This document shows positions 34,394 to 42,783 of a stretch of 64,000 bases of DNA, piece by piece. The translations under genes were made by a program, and so were the position numbers. Below the pieces are notes generated by a model, which saw only the letters and a program-made list of their open reading frames with translations, made no database searches and was not told the DNA's origin. How positions within the stretch are numbered: position 1 is the stretch's first letter; every line of letters begins with the position of its first letter. The stretch spans positions 32,809-96,808 of the forward strand of contig NZ_CABVPR010000014.1 of the NCBI RefSeq assembly GCF_902499135.1. The letters are read 5' to 3'. Origin of the DNA: Burkholderia dolosa. Its GTDB lineage: Bacteria > Pseudomonadota > Gammaproteobacteria > Burkholderiales > Burkholderiaceae.

Positions 34394-35302
34394 TCAGCCG
34401 GCGCGAGCCGGGCGCGCGGCCGTGGTCACCGTCGCGCGGCGTCCGAGCATCACGGTCGCGATCACCGCGGCCGCGAACAGCCACGTGGACGGCGCCACCG
34501 TTTCGCCGAACAGCAGCGCGGAAAACGCGATCGTGAAGAAGATCTGCAGCAGCTGCACCTGACCGACGCGCGCGGTGCCGCCGATCGCGAGCCCCGCATA
34601 CCACGCGAAGAAGCCGATGAACTGCGAAAAGAGGGTCACGTAGCCGAACGCGAGCCACGTGCGCAGCGCGAGCGGGCCCGGATGCGCGACGTGCTGCGCC
34701 CAAGCGAGCCAGCCGACCGGCACGACGAGAAACGGCGCCGACACGACGAGCGCCCAGCAGATCACCTGCCAGCCGCCGATCTGACGCGCGAGGCGCGCGC
34801 CTTCCGCGTAGCCGAGCGCGCCGATGCCGACCGCGACGAGCATCAGCGCGTCGCCGGCCTGCACCGTGCCGCCGCCGTCGCGCAGCGCGAACGCGATCAC
34901 GAGCGCGCTGCCGGCGACCGCGCTCGCCCAGAACGCCTTCGACGGCCGCTCGTGCGACAGCCACGCGGCATACAGCGCGACGAACAGCGGCTGCAGGCCG
35001 TTGACGACCGCGCCGTGCGACGCGGGCACCGTCTTCATCGCCCACGCGGAGAACACCGGATACGCGACGATCACGCCGGCCGACACGATCGCGAGGCTTT
35101 TCAGCTGCGCGCGCGTCGGCAGCGGCTCGCGCCGCCGCCACAGCAGCACGCCGGCCGGCACCGCGGCCGCGAGCGCACGGCCGAGGCCGTTGAGCAGCGG
35201 ATGGAGTTCGGCGACGACGATCCGCGTCATCGGCAGCGTGAGGCTGAAGATCATCACGCCGATCAGGCCGAGCAGCATGCCGCGGGTTTCGCGCGAATTC
35301 AT
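34394..35302 (-). CDS. EamA-type DMT permease (302 aa)
   Basis: Ten hydrophobic helices in two EamA halves (MLLGLIGVMIFSLTLPMTRI in half 1; AFGYVTLFSQFIGFFAWYAG in half 2). Drug/metabolite transporters of this type usually export amino acids or related metabolites. It lies between a glyoxalase-like gene (43 bases upstream) and an aminotransferase gene (165 bases downstream) on the same strand, so export of an amino acid handled by that cluster is plausible but unproven. Confidence 0.85.
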   Translation of the reverse strand: MNSRETRGMLLGLIGVMIFSLTLPMTRIVVAELHPLLNGLGRALAAAVPAGVLLWRRREPLPTRAQLKSLAIVSAGVIVAYPVFSAWAMKTVPASHGAVVNGLQPLFVALYAAWLSHERPSKAFWASAVAGSALVIAFALRDGGGTVQAGDALMLVAVGIGALGYAEGARLARQIGGWQVICWALVVSAPFLVVPVGWLAWAQHVAHPGPLALRTWLAFGYVTLFSQFIGFFAWYAGLAIGGTARVGQVQLLQIFFTIAFSALLFGETVAPSTWLFAAAVIATVMLGRRATVTTAARPARAG

Positions 35303-35345
35303 GTCGGGGCAGGTCTGTATCGTGGGGTTGAGCGGGATTGAGCGG

Positions 35346-36035
35346 TCAGCGCAGCGTGCGGATGCCGGCCGGCGTTTCGAATTCGGCGACGAGCGCGGGC
35401 GGGCCGTCGTGCGGATCCACTTCGAGCAGGTGATCGGCGCCGAGCCAGTCGAGCTGCTCGCGGATCAGATCCGCGCGCGGATGAGTCGCCCTCAGCGCCT
35501 TCAGCGCGATGCCGCCGTGCGGCAGCGCGTCGGCCGGGTGACGCGCGGTATCCCACTGGATCAGCGACGGCACGACGCCGTCGCCGGCGCCTTGCCACGC
35601 GGGGAACGCGCCGTCGTCCGGCACCGTGAGGCGCCAGGTCAGATCGCCGCGCTGCATCGCGACGACCGGCGCGATGCGCGCCGGATACTGCTTGTGCCAC
35701 AGCGCGAGCTGGCGCGGACGCTCGACGCGCGCGACCCAGTGCGCGAGAAACGGACCGTCGGCGAGCCGTGCGTGCATCGCCGGGTCGTCGAGCGCGAACA
35801 GCCGCGCGCGCGGCGGCGCGGTGTGATCGGCGGCGGGCGCGTCCGGGTCGATCGCGATCACTTCGAGATAGAGGCCGCCCCACGCACCGAACAGCGCGTT
35901 ATGGGTGCGCATCAGCGGATGACGGCCGCCGCCGGCCGGTTCGATGCCGAGTGCGTCGGCGACATGGCGCACGCCTTCGTCGAGCGTGCGCGCGGCGATC
36001 ACGAGATGGTCGAGGGTCAGGGAACGGGCAGGCAT
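35346..36035 (-). CDS. glyoxalase-like (VOC, PF13468-type) protein (229 aa)
   Basis: It starts at ATG 36035 (MPARSLTLDHLVIAARTLDE), a typical VOC opening with the metal-type His in LDHLVIA. HNALFGAWGGLYLEVIAIDP follows, with the Glu ligand, then a second half with weaker similarity. Members of this glyoxalase-like group have no agreed reaction. The frame is open to 36167 but those codons lie in the regulator intergenic region. First gene of the minus-strand run; divergent from a MocR-type regulator. Confidence 0.75.
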   Translation of the reverse strand: MPARSLTLDHLVIAARTLDEGVRHVADALGIEPAGGGRHPLMRTHNALFGAWGGLYLEVIAIDPDAPAADHTAPPRARLFALDDPAMHARLADGPFLAHWVARVERPRQLALWHKQYPARIAPVVAMQRGDLTWRLTVPDDGAFPAWQGAGDGVVPSLIQWDTARHPADALPHGGIALKALRATHPRADLIREQLDWLGADHLLEVDPHDGPPALVAEFETPAGIRTLR

Positions 36036-36165
36036 GAACGTGGATCGGGAAAGCAAAAGTGTCATGGTAGACGGGCGACGCGCGCAGCGGCCGCCGGACA
36101 CGCCGGCGCGCGCGAAGCCACGTGCGGCGTGCGCGTCCGGGCGACGCACGATCGCCATTTCGATC

Positions 36166-36226
36166 AACTGTAATCGTCGCGACCGGCACAGTAACGGTAC
36201 AATCGCCGCGATAGCCTTCGGTACAG
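36166..36226. promoter_or_regulatory. repeated TACA(A/G)T motifs in the mocR promoter region
   Basis: CGGTACA(A/G)T occurs as a direct repeat at 36195-36203 and 36219-36227, 24 bases apart, with related ACAGT at 36188-36192 and inverted ACTGTA at 36168-36173. They lie 15-75 bases before the MocR-type start and on the divergent side of the glyoxalase-like gene. MocR proteins often bind such direct repeats; one copy may also be a -10 element (TACAAT). Confidence 0.5.
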
Positions 36227-36241
36227 TTGGAGCCGCTGCCC

Positions 36242-37708
36242 ATGTCCACCGTCCCTCTCGCCCAGATTCCCGCGCCGCACGATACGGCCACGATGACGCT
36301 CGTCGACCAGCTCGTCCAGTGGGCGCGCCGCCGCATCGACGAACGCGTGTTCCGGCCCGGCATGCGAATGCCGTCGATCCGCAAGCTCGCGCTCGACAAG
36401 AGCGTGTCGCGCTTCACCGTCGTCGAGGCGTACGAGCGCCTCGTCGCGCAGGGCTACCTCGATTCGCGCCGCGGCTCGGGCTTCTACGTGCGCGAGCGCA
36501 CGGCCGCGGGCCCGCAGCCGGCCGACGGCACGGCGCGCGCGTCCGAGGCCGCGCCCGTGCACAACACGATCGACGTCGTCTGGCTGCTGCGCAACATGCT
36601 GCACACCGTCAGCCCGGAAAAGGGGCCGGGACTCGGCTATCTGCCGGGACGCTGGCTCGACGGCGAGCTGATCACCGGCGCGCTGCGCGCGCTCGGGCGC
36701 CAGTCCGGCGCGCAGATGCTCGGCTTCGGCACCGCGCAGGGCTTCCTGCCGCTGCGCCAGCAGCTGCAGACGCGGCTCGCGGAAGTCGAGATCGGCGCGA
36801 CGCCCGATCAGCTCGTGACGGTGTCCGGCATCACGCAGGCGATCGACCTGATTTCGCGGATCTACGTGCGGCCGGGCGACGCGGTGATCGTCGGCGATCC
36901 CGCGTGGTTCCAGATGTTCGGGCGCTTCGCGTCGCAGGGCGCGCAGCTCGTCGGGATGCCGTATACGCCGGACGGCCCCGATCTCGACGCGCTCGAGACG
37001 CTCGTGCAGATGTGGCGGCCGAAGATGCTCGTGATCAACTCGGTGCTGCAGAACCCGACCGGTACGTCGCTGTCGGCCGCGCAGGCGTTCCGGATCCTGA
37101 AGCTCGCGGAAGCGTACGACTTCCTCGTCGTCGAGGACGACGTGTACGGCGATCTGTGCCCACCGAGCTATCCGGCCACGCGTCTCGCGAGCCTCGACCA
37201 GCTGAAGCGGGTGATCTACCTCGGCAGCTACTCGAAGACGCTCGCGGCGAACCTGCGGGTCGGCTACGTCGCGTGCGCGCCGGAGATCGCGAAGGCGATC
37301 ACCGACCAGAAGATGCTGGTCGGGATGACGACGCCGGAGCTGAACGAGCGCGTGCTGTACAAGATCCTGACCGAAGGGCACTACCGGCGGCACGTCGAGC
37401 GGCTGCGCGCGCGGCTCGACGGCGTGCGCGACAAGACCGCGCGGATGCTCGAGCGCACCGGACTGAAGCTGTTCACGATGCCGGCCGCCGGGATGTTCCT
37501 GTGGGCCGACACGGGCGTCGATTCCGATGCGCTGGCGGCTGCCGCGCACGAGCAGGGCTTTCTGCTGACGCCGGGCAGCCTGTTCTCGCCGCAGCAGTCG
37601 CCGTCGACATGGACGCGCTTCAACGTCGCGAACTGCGGCGATCCGGCGCTTGCGCCGTTTCTCGGCGAGTATCTGGCGGCGGTGTCGCGGCGCGGGGCGG
37701 CGGGGTGA
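36242..37708 (+). CDS. MocR-type regulator: GntR helix-turn-helix fused to aminotransferase (488 aa)
   Basis: Residues 15-90 are a GntR winged helix-turn-helix (RRIDERVFRPGMRMPSIRKL, then SRFTVVEAYERLVAQGYLDS). Residues 120-480 form an aminotransferase-like PLP domain with the PLP Lys in YLGSYSKTLAANLRVGYVA, NPTGTSLS and VVEDDVYGDL. MocR proteins use the PLP domain to sense a cofactor or amine. An ATG five codons further up (36227) is possible; MSTVPLAQIP at 36242 is preferred. It diverges from the glyoxalase/EamA/aminotransferase/RidA run, which it may control. Confidence 0.88.
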   Translation: MSTVPLAQIPAPHDTATMTLVDQLVQWARRRIDERVFRPGMRMPSIRKLALDKSVSRFTVVEAYERLVAQGYLDSRRGSGFYVRERTAAGPQPADGTARASEAAPVHNTIDVVWLLRNMLHTVSPEKGPGLGYLPGRWLDGELITGALRALGRQSGAQMLGFGTAQGFLPLRQQLQTRLAEVEIGATPDQLVTVSGITQAIDLISRIYVRPGDAVIVGDPAWFQMFGRFASQGAQLVGMPYTPDGPDLDALETLVQMWRPKMLVINSVLQNPTGTSLSAAQAFRILKLAEAYDFLVVEDDVYGDLCPPSYPATRLASLDQLKRVIYLGSYSKTLAANLRVGYVACAPEIAKAITDQKMLVGMTTPELNERVLYKILTEGHYRRHVERLRARLDGVRDKTARMLERTGLKLFTMPAAGMFLWADTGVDSDALAAAAHEQGFLLTPGSLFSPQQSPSTWTRFNVANCGDPALAPFLGEYLAAVSRRGAAG

Positions 37709-38020
37709 AGTCGGCGCGAAGTCGCCGGACGGACATGGGATCGAAACGGGGCGCGGGCACCGTCGTGGCGGCCGTGGCTGCGGGCAATTCCGTTATTGCT
37801 TCCCGCGCCCCGCATCTCGTATGCCGCCGTCGGCCGGCCGGAATCCGCTAGCCGACCCGGCTCGAAAAGCCGCGTGACGGCCCTTGAAATACCGGCCGTC
37901 GCCCCCAACTCCCGGCGCAAACCGCCTGCGCCACGCGGTTGTCCTTGACGGGCTTGCCGGCATCGCGCGCCGGGCGCCTGCGCCACACCATTCAAGTTCA
38001 AGTAAGAGGAAACAGTATCC
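37709..38020. other. intergenic region before htpG
   Basis: This 312-base gap follows the MocR-type gene. It holds the heat-shock promoter described separately (37883-37910), a roughly 110-base leader and an AAGAGGA-type ribosome site just before htpG. I see no further gene or clear terminator in its first 170 bases. Confidence 0.7.
37883..37910 (+). promoter_or_regulatory. sigma-32 (RpoH) heat-shock promoter of htpG
   Basis: CTTGAAA (37883-37889), 13-base spacer, CCCCAACT (37903-37910): the -35 is perfect and the -10 matches seven of eight positions of CTTGAAA-N11-16-CCCCATNT, 110 bases before a heat-shock chaperone gene. Confidence 0.82.
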
Positions 38021-39919
38021 ATGGCACACGAAACGATGAGCTTTCAGGCAGAGGTCAAGCAGCTCCTCCACCTGATGATTCATTCGCTCTACAGCAACAA
38101 GGAAATCTTCCTGCGCGAACTGGTGTCGAACGCGTCCGACGCCGCCGACAAGCTGCGTTTCGAGGCGCTCGCGAACAACGCACTGTACGAAAACGATCCG
38201 AACCTGCGCATCCGCATCGGCTACGACAAGGCCGCCCGCACGATCACGATCGACGACAACGGCATCGGAATGAGCCGCGACGAGGCGATCGCGAACCTCG
38301 GCACGATCGCGCGCTCGGGCACCAAGGAATTCTTCTCGAAGCTCTCCGGCGACCAGCAGAAGGATGCCGCGCTGATCGGCCAGTTCGGCGTGGGCTTCTA
38401 CTCCGGCTTCATCGTCGCGGACAAGATCACCGTCGAGACGCGCCGCGCCGGCCTGCCGGCGAGCGAAGGCGTGCGCTGGGAAAGCGCCGGCGAGGGCGAC
38501 TTCACGGTCGACGCGATCGAGCGCGCGCAGCGCGGCACGACGATCACGCTGCATCTGCGCGAAGGCGAGGACGAGCTGCTGTCGTCGTACCGGCTGAAGT
38601 CGATCATCCAGAAGTACTCCGACCACATCGCGCTGCCGATCCTGATGAAGCAGGAAGAGTGGGATAAGGACAAGGGCGAGATGGTCGTCAAGGACGACGA
38701 CGAAACCGTCAACCAGGCGAGCGCGCTGTGGACGCGTTCGAAGAGCGACATCACCGACGAGCAGTACAAGCAGTTCTATCAGCACATCGCGCACGATCAT
38801 CAGGATCCGCTCGCGTGGACGCACAACCGCGTCGAAGGCCGCAGCGAGTACACGCAGCTGCTGTACGTGCCGACCCACGCGCCGTTCGACCTGTGGAACC
38901 GCGACTATCGCGGCGGCCTGAAGCTGTACGTGAAGCGCGTGTTCATCATGGACGACGCCGAGCAGCTGCTGCCGCAATATCTGCGCTTCGTGAAGGGCGT
39001 GGTCGATTCGGCCGACCTGCCGCTGAACGTGTCGCGCGAGATCCTGCAGGAAAGCCGCGACGTGAAGGCGATCCGCGAAGGCGTGACCAAGCGCGCGCTG
39101 TCGATGCTCGAAGAGCTCGCGAATGCCGAGGACGATGCAGGCAAGGAGAAGTACAAGACGTTCTGGCGCGCGTTCGGCCAGGTGCTGAAGGAAGGCGTCG
39201 GCGAGGATCACGCGAACCGCGAGCGCATCGCGAAGCTGCTGCGCTTCGCGTCGACGCACGGCGATACCGATGCGCAGGACGTGTCGCTCGCCGATTACGT
39301 CGCGCGGATGAAGCCCGAGCAGACCAAGATCTACTACGTGACGGCCGACACGTGGCAGGCCGCGAAGAACAGCCCGCATCTGGAGGTGTTCCGCAAGAAG
39401 GGTGTCGAGGTGCTGCTGCTGACCGATCGCGTCGACGAGTGGATGCTGTCGTTCCTGCACGAATTCGACGGCAAGCCGCTCGCGAGCGTCGCGCGCGGCG
39501 ACCTCGATCTCGGCGCGCTGAACGACGACGAGAAGAAGGCGCAGGAACAGGCGGGCGAGGCGATCAAGCCGGTCGTCGACAAGATGAAGGAAGCGCTCGG
39601 CGACAAGGTGAAGGACGTGCGCGTCACGTTCCGGCTCACCGACTCGCCGTCGTGCCTCGTCGCGGACGACAACGACATGAGCGGCTACCTGCAGCGGATG
39701 CTGAAGGCGGCCGGCCAGAAGGCGCCGTCGTTCCAGCCGATCCTCGAGATCAACCCCGAGCATGCGCTCGTGAAGCAGCTGAACGCCGACCGCGCCGATT
39801 TCGGCGACTGGTGCCATCTGCTGTTCGATCAGGCGCTGCTCGCCGAAGGCGGGATGCTCGACGATCCGGCGAGCTTCGTGAAGCGGACCAACGCGCTGCT
39901 GCTGTCGCGCGCCGCGTGA
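38021..39919 (+). CDS. htpG: molecular chaperone HtpG (Hsp90, 632 aa)
   Basis: The bacterial Hsp90. The N-terminal GHKL ATPase domain has [33 protein letters not shown] and [13 protein letters not shown]; the middle domain has [20 protein letters not shown] and [15 protein letters not shown]; the C-terminal dimerisation domain ends at residue 632, the usual length. A heat-shock promoter lies upstream. ubiC begins at or just after its stop codon. Confidence 0.97.
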   Translation: MAHETMSFQAEVKQLLHLMIHSLYSNKEIFLRELVSNASDAADKLRFEALANNALYENDPNLRIRIGYDKAARTITIDDNGIGMSRDEAIANLGTIARSGTKEFFSKLSGDQQKDAALIGQFGVGFYSGFIVADKITVETRRAGLPASEGVRWESAGEGDFTVDAIERAQRGTTITLHLREGEDELLSSYRLKSIIQKYSDHIALPILMKQEEWDKDKGEMVVKDDDETVNQASALWTRSKSDITDEQYKQFYQHIAHDHQDPLAWTHNRVEGRSEYTQLLYVPTHAPFDLWNRDYRGGLKLYVKRVFIMDDAEQLLPQYLRFVKGVVDSADLPLNVSREILQESRDVKAIREGVTKRALSMLEELANAEDDAGKEKYKTFWRAFGQVLKEGVGEDHANRERIAKLLRFASTHGDTDAQDVSLADYVARMKPEQTKIYYVTADTWQAAKNSPHLEVFRKKGVEVLLLTDRVDEWMLSFLHEFDGKPLASVARGDLDLGALNDDEKKAQEQAGEAIKPVVDKMKEALGDKVKDVRVTFRLTDSPSCLVADDNDMSGYLQRMLKAAGQKAPSFQPILEINPEHALVKQLNADRADFGDWCHLLFDQALLAEGGMLDDPASFVKRTNALLLSRAA

Positions 39920-39927
39920 GTGCGCGG

Positions 39928-40524
39928 ATGCGATTCGACGGCGCCCGCTCGGGCTGGCGCGACACGCCGCGGCCGGGCTGCACGCCCGACCAGCGCGACT
40001 GGCTCACACGCGGCGGCTCGCTGACCGCGCATCTCGCGCGGCTCGGCCGCGTGAGCGTGCGCGTGACGCGGGAGGCCGTCGATTGTCCGTGGTTCGACGA
40101 GCATGCGGCGATCGCGAGCGCACCGCGTGCGCCGATGTGGGTGCGCGAGGTGATCCTGGCGGTCGACGGCACGCCGTACGTCGCCGCGCACAGCATCGCG
40201 CCGCTCGCGGCGAGCAAGGGCGTGTGGCAGGCGATGCGGCGGCTGCGCACGCGCCCGCTCGCGGAGCTGCTGTACAGCGATCCGCAGGTCGAGCGCTCGG
40301 CGCTCGTGAGCCGGCGCGTGATCGCCGGGCATCCGCTGTATGTACTCGCGACGCATGCGCTGCAGGGCGCGCGCGCGCCGCATTCGTTCGCCGCGCGCCG
40401 CTCGGTGTTCCAGCGTCACGGCAAACCGTTGATGGTGACCGAGTGCATGCTGCCGGCGCTGTGGCGGCATCTCGATGCGCACGGCGACGCGCCGCGCTCG
40501 GCCGGCCCGCGCGGAGGCGCGTGA
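39928..40524 (+). CDS. ubiC: chorismate pyruvate-lyase UbiC (198 aa)
   Basis: First step of ubiquinone synthesis: chorismate to 4-hydroxybenzoate and pyruvate. Seen: [16 protein letters not shown], then [19 protein letters not shown] with the substrate Arg, [17 protein letters not shown], and [10 protein letters not shown] with the conserved Glu near the end. Length is about normal. GTG at 39916, overlapping the htpG stop, would add four residues and couple translation to htpG; I chose the first ATG. The TGA stop shares one base with the next gene's ATG. Confidence 0.9.
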   Translation: MRFDGARSGWRDTPRPGCTPDQRDWLTRGGSLTAHLARLGRVSVRVTREAVDCPWFDEHAAIASAPRAPMWVREVILAVDGTPYVAAHSIAPLAASKGVWQAMRRLRTRPLAELLYSDPQVERSALVSRRVIAGHPLYVLATHALQGARAPHSFAARRSVFQRHGKPLMVTECMLPALWRHLDAHGDAPRSAGPRGGA

Positions 40525-41000
40525 TGCTGCAGGGCTTCCCGCCGGTCGTCGCGCCGGACACGCATACGATGATTCTCGGCAGCTTTCCGGGCGAGGCGTC
40601 GCTCGACGCCGCGCAGTACTACGCGCATCCGCGCAATCAGTTCTGGCGGCTGCTCGGCGCGGTGCTCGGCGAGCCGCGGCTGCACGAGCTCGCGTACGAC
40701 GCGCGGCTCGAACGCGTGCTGTCGCACGGCATCGGCATCTGGGACGTGCTCGACGCGTGCCATCGCCAGGGGAGCCTCGACTCGGCGATCCGCAATGCGA
40801 AGCCGAACGACTTCACGTCGCTGCGCGAGCATGCGCCGCTGCTGAAGAAAGTGTGCTTCAACGGGAAGACCGCCGGGCGGTTCGCCGACGTGATCGGTCG
40901 GGCCGGATACGACACGCTCGTGCTGCCGTCGTCGAGCCCGGCGAACGCGATGCTGTCGTTCGAGCAGAAGCTCGCGCAATGGCGGGCGATTCTCGACTGA
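40524..41000 (+). CDS. DNA-deoxyinosine glycosylase (UDG superfamily, 158 aa)
   Basis: A small uracil-DNA-glycosylase-fold repair enzyme. It starts at ATG 40524 ([20 protein letters not shown]). Diagnostic motifs: ILGSFPGEASLDAAQYYAHP, catalytic-type Asn in HPRNQFWRLLG, and SSSPANAMLSFEQKLAQW near the end. This is the hypoxanthine/deoxyinosine-glycosylase group rather than true Ung, and it would remove hypoxanthine formed by adenine deamination. It overlaps ubiC by one base, so it is probably the last gene of an htpG-ubiC-glycosylase transcript. Confidence 0.85.
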   Translation: MLQGFPPVVAPDTHTMILGSFPGEASLDAAQYYAHPRNQFWRLLGAVLGEPRLHELAYDARLERVLSHGIGIWDVLDACHRQGSLDSAIRNAKPNDFTSLREHAPLLKKVCFNGKTAGRFADVIGRAGYDTLVLPSSSPANAMLSFEQKLAQWRAILD

Positions 41001-41040
41001 CGCCGCTCGAGCGGCTGCACGGCGGCACGGCCGCGGGTGG

Positions 41041-41295
41041 TCAATCGTCGTCGCCCCATCTCCATCTCGGCTTCTCCCCCTTGATCCAGCACACCGCCAT
41101 CAGCAGCGCGACCAGCACGACGAGGCAGGCGCCGTATGCAAACGGCGAGCGCTGCGGCGGCGCGAGCCACGTGCTCGCGGCGATGCCGATCGCGAACAGC
41201 AGCAGCGCGAGCCAGCCTTGCCACGCGACGGGCAGTCCCCATCCCCATCCGTAGCGCTTCGCCGGAAACCAGATCTTTCTGTCGTTCGGGTTCAT
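41041..41295 (-). CDS. small two-helix membrane protein (84 aa)
   Basis: The start ATG 41295 has a perfect ribosome site (AAAGGAGGT, eight bases upstream), which rules out the longer frame. MNPNDRKIWFPAKRYGWGWG is followed by two hydrophobic helices (about 24-42 and 52-68) and a charged tail ending DDD. KRYGWGWGLP resembles a group of small membrane proteins of unknown role common in Burkholderia. It faces the end of the glycosylase gene. Confidence 0.75.
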   Translation of the reverse strand: MNPNDRKIWFPAKRYGWGWGLPVAWQGWLALLLFAIGIAASTWLAPPQRSPFAYGACLVVLVALLMAVCWIKGEKPRWRWGDDD

Positions 41296-41424
41296 CGGGT
41301 TACCTCCTTTCGTCCATGACCTGCGGTGCCGGACGACTCCGCGCTCCTCGCGTGTCCGGCGACGCTCCGCACCAATGCTATCCTCTCGTCCGCTCATTCA
41401 GCGTCACCCCAGCGAGATTCAATC

Positions 41425-42342
41425 ATGACCCGACTGATCAAGCGCGCGTCCGCCGAGGCGCGCGCATTCAAGCGCAGCAAGCCGTCCGCGTACAACGGCT
41501 CCGACAAGCTGCAGCCGCCGCGCGTGATGCGCCGCCGCGATCTCGACGAGCGCGACGACGTGCCGGTGCTCGATGCGCCGCGCAAGCCGCGTTTCGCGCC
41601 CGTCACGTTTTCGGAGGAGCGCGGCGTGCGCTACCTGCACTTCGGCACCGAGTGGGTGCAGGGCGCGATGCGGATCTCGAAGCCGCTGCACATCGAACTC
41701 GAATACGCGCAGCAGATGATGGCGTGGCTGCTGTTCCTCGAAACGCCGGCGCGGATCGTCCAGCTCGGGCTCGGCACCGGTGCGCTGACGAAGTTCGCGC
41801 ACCGCTTCCTGCCGCGCGCGAAGGTCGAAGCGGTCGAGCTGAATCCGGCGGTGATCGTCGCCGCGCGCACGATGTTCGCGCTGCCGCCGGACGATGCGCG
41901 CCTCGCGGTGCACGAAGCGGACGCATGGGATTTCGTCAACGATCCGGCGAACCGCGGCACGACCGGCGCGATCCAGATCGATCTGTACGATGCGACCGCG
42001 CGCGGCCCGGTGCTCGACAGCGTCGCGTTCTATCGCGCGGTGCGCGGCTGCCTCGCCGACGCGGGCATCGCGACGATCAACCTGTTCGGCGACCATCCGA
42101 GCTTCGTGCGCAACATGAAGCACCTGAACGCGGCGTTCGACCACCGCGTGGTCGCGCTGCCGGAAGTGCACGACGGCAACCGGATCGCGATCGCGTTCTC
42201 GGGCCCGCAGCTCGACGTGCCGTTCGCGCAGCTCGACGCGCGCGCGAAGCTGATCGAAGACACGCTGAAGCTGCCCGCGCGCAAGTGGGTGAAAGCTTTG
42301 AAAGAAACGACCGGCGCGCGCGGCGCATCGTTCGCGATCTGA
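41425..42342 (+). CDS. spermidine-synthase-like SAM-dependent protein (305 aa)
   Basis: It starts at ATG 41425. The Rossmann core has IVQLGLGTGALTKFAHR (SAM/dcSAM loop), VEAVELNPAVIVAAR, and DLYDATARGPVLDS after strand 4, all as in the spermidine synthase/PMT family. The N-terminal 65 residues are basic and probably flexible. The family includes many proteins that do not make polyamines; no speD-type gene is near, so the reaction is uncertain. The upstream frame to 41326 has no ribosome site. Confidence 0.8.
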   Translation: MTRLIKRASAEARAFKRSKPSAYNGSDKLQPPRVMRRRDLDERDDVPVLDAPRKPRFAPVTFSEERGVRYLHFGTEWVQGAMRISKPLHIELEYAQQMMAWLLFLETPARIVQLGLGTGALTKFAHRFLPRAKVEAVELNPAVIVAARTMFALPPDDARLAVHEADAWDFVNDPANRGTTGAIQIDLYDATARGPVLDSVAFYRAVRGCLADAGIATINLFGDHPSFVRNMKHLNAAFDHRVVALPEVHDGNRIAIAFSGPQLDVPFAQLDARAKLIEDTLKLPARKWVKALKETTGARGASFAI

Positions 42343-42412
42343 CGCCGCATGCATCGGCTGCATGCCGGTGCAACCGCGCGACGAGGGGCGGATCACTCGG
42401 GTTCGCCCCTGC

Positions 42413-42440
42413 TTGACCGCGTGCCCGCGGCTCCTATACT
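42413..42440 (+). promoter_or_regulatory. sigma-70-type promoter of the DUF3311-mctP operon
   Basis: TTGACC (42413-42418), 16-base spacer, TATACT (42435-42440), about 100 bases before the DUF3311 gene and in its orientation. Confidence 0.62.
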
Positions 42441-42540
42441 GGCGCGAAGCCTGGGGAGCCGCCGCTTACCCGTTTCGCCGCTCCTCTCGCTGCCGTACCC
42501 GTTCAACAAGATCGATAACCGGGAAAGATGAGGAGACGTC

Positions 42541-42783
42541 ATGGCTCACGATGCCGACGCCAATCGAGCCGCGAAGCGCTGGCTCTGGCTGCTGGTGCTG
42601 CCGCTGATCGCGATGGTCTGGGTGCCGTCGTACAGCAAGATCGAACCGCAGTGGCTGGGTTTTCCGTTCTTCTATTGGTATCAGCTGCTCTGGGTGTTCA
42701 TTAGCGCGGTGATCACCGCGTTCGTGTACTACAAGACCAAGGACGCATGGAAGTCGGGCGCGTCGCAAGGAGGTGCACGATGA
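42541..42783 (+). CDS. DUF3311 small membrane subunit, partner of MctP (80 aa)
   Basis: Two membrane helices (about 13-32, LWLLVLPLIAMVWVPSYSKI, and 43-65, FYWYQLLWVFISAVITAFVY). DUF3311 proteins are encoded right before sodium:solute symporters, and here the stop overlaps the mctP ATG by four bases. It is probably an accessory subunit for assembly or activity of the symporter, by analogy with YhjB/YhjC-type pairs. A ribosome site (GAGGAGA) is four bases before the start. Confidence 0.85.
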   Translation: MAHDADANRAAKRWLWLLVLPLIAMVWVPSYSKIEPQWLGFPFFYWYQLLWVFISAVITAFVYYKTKDAWKSGASQGGAR

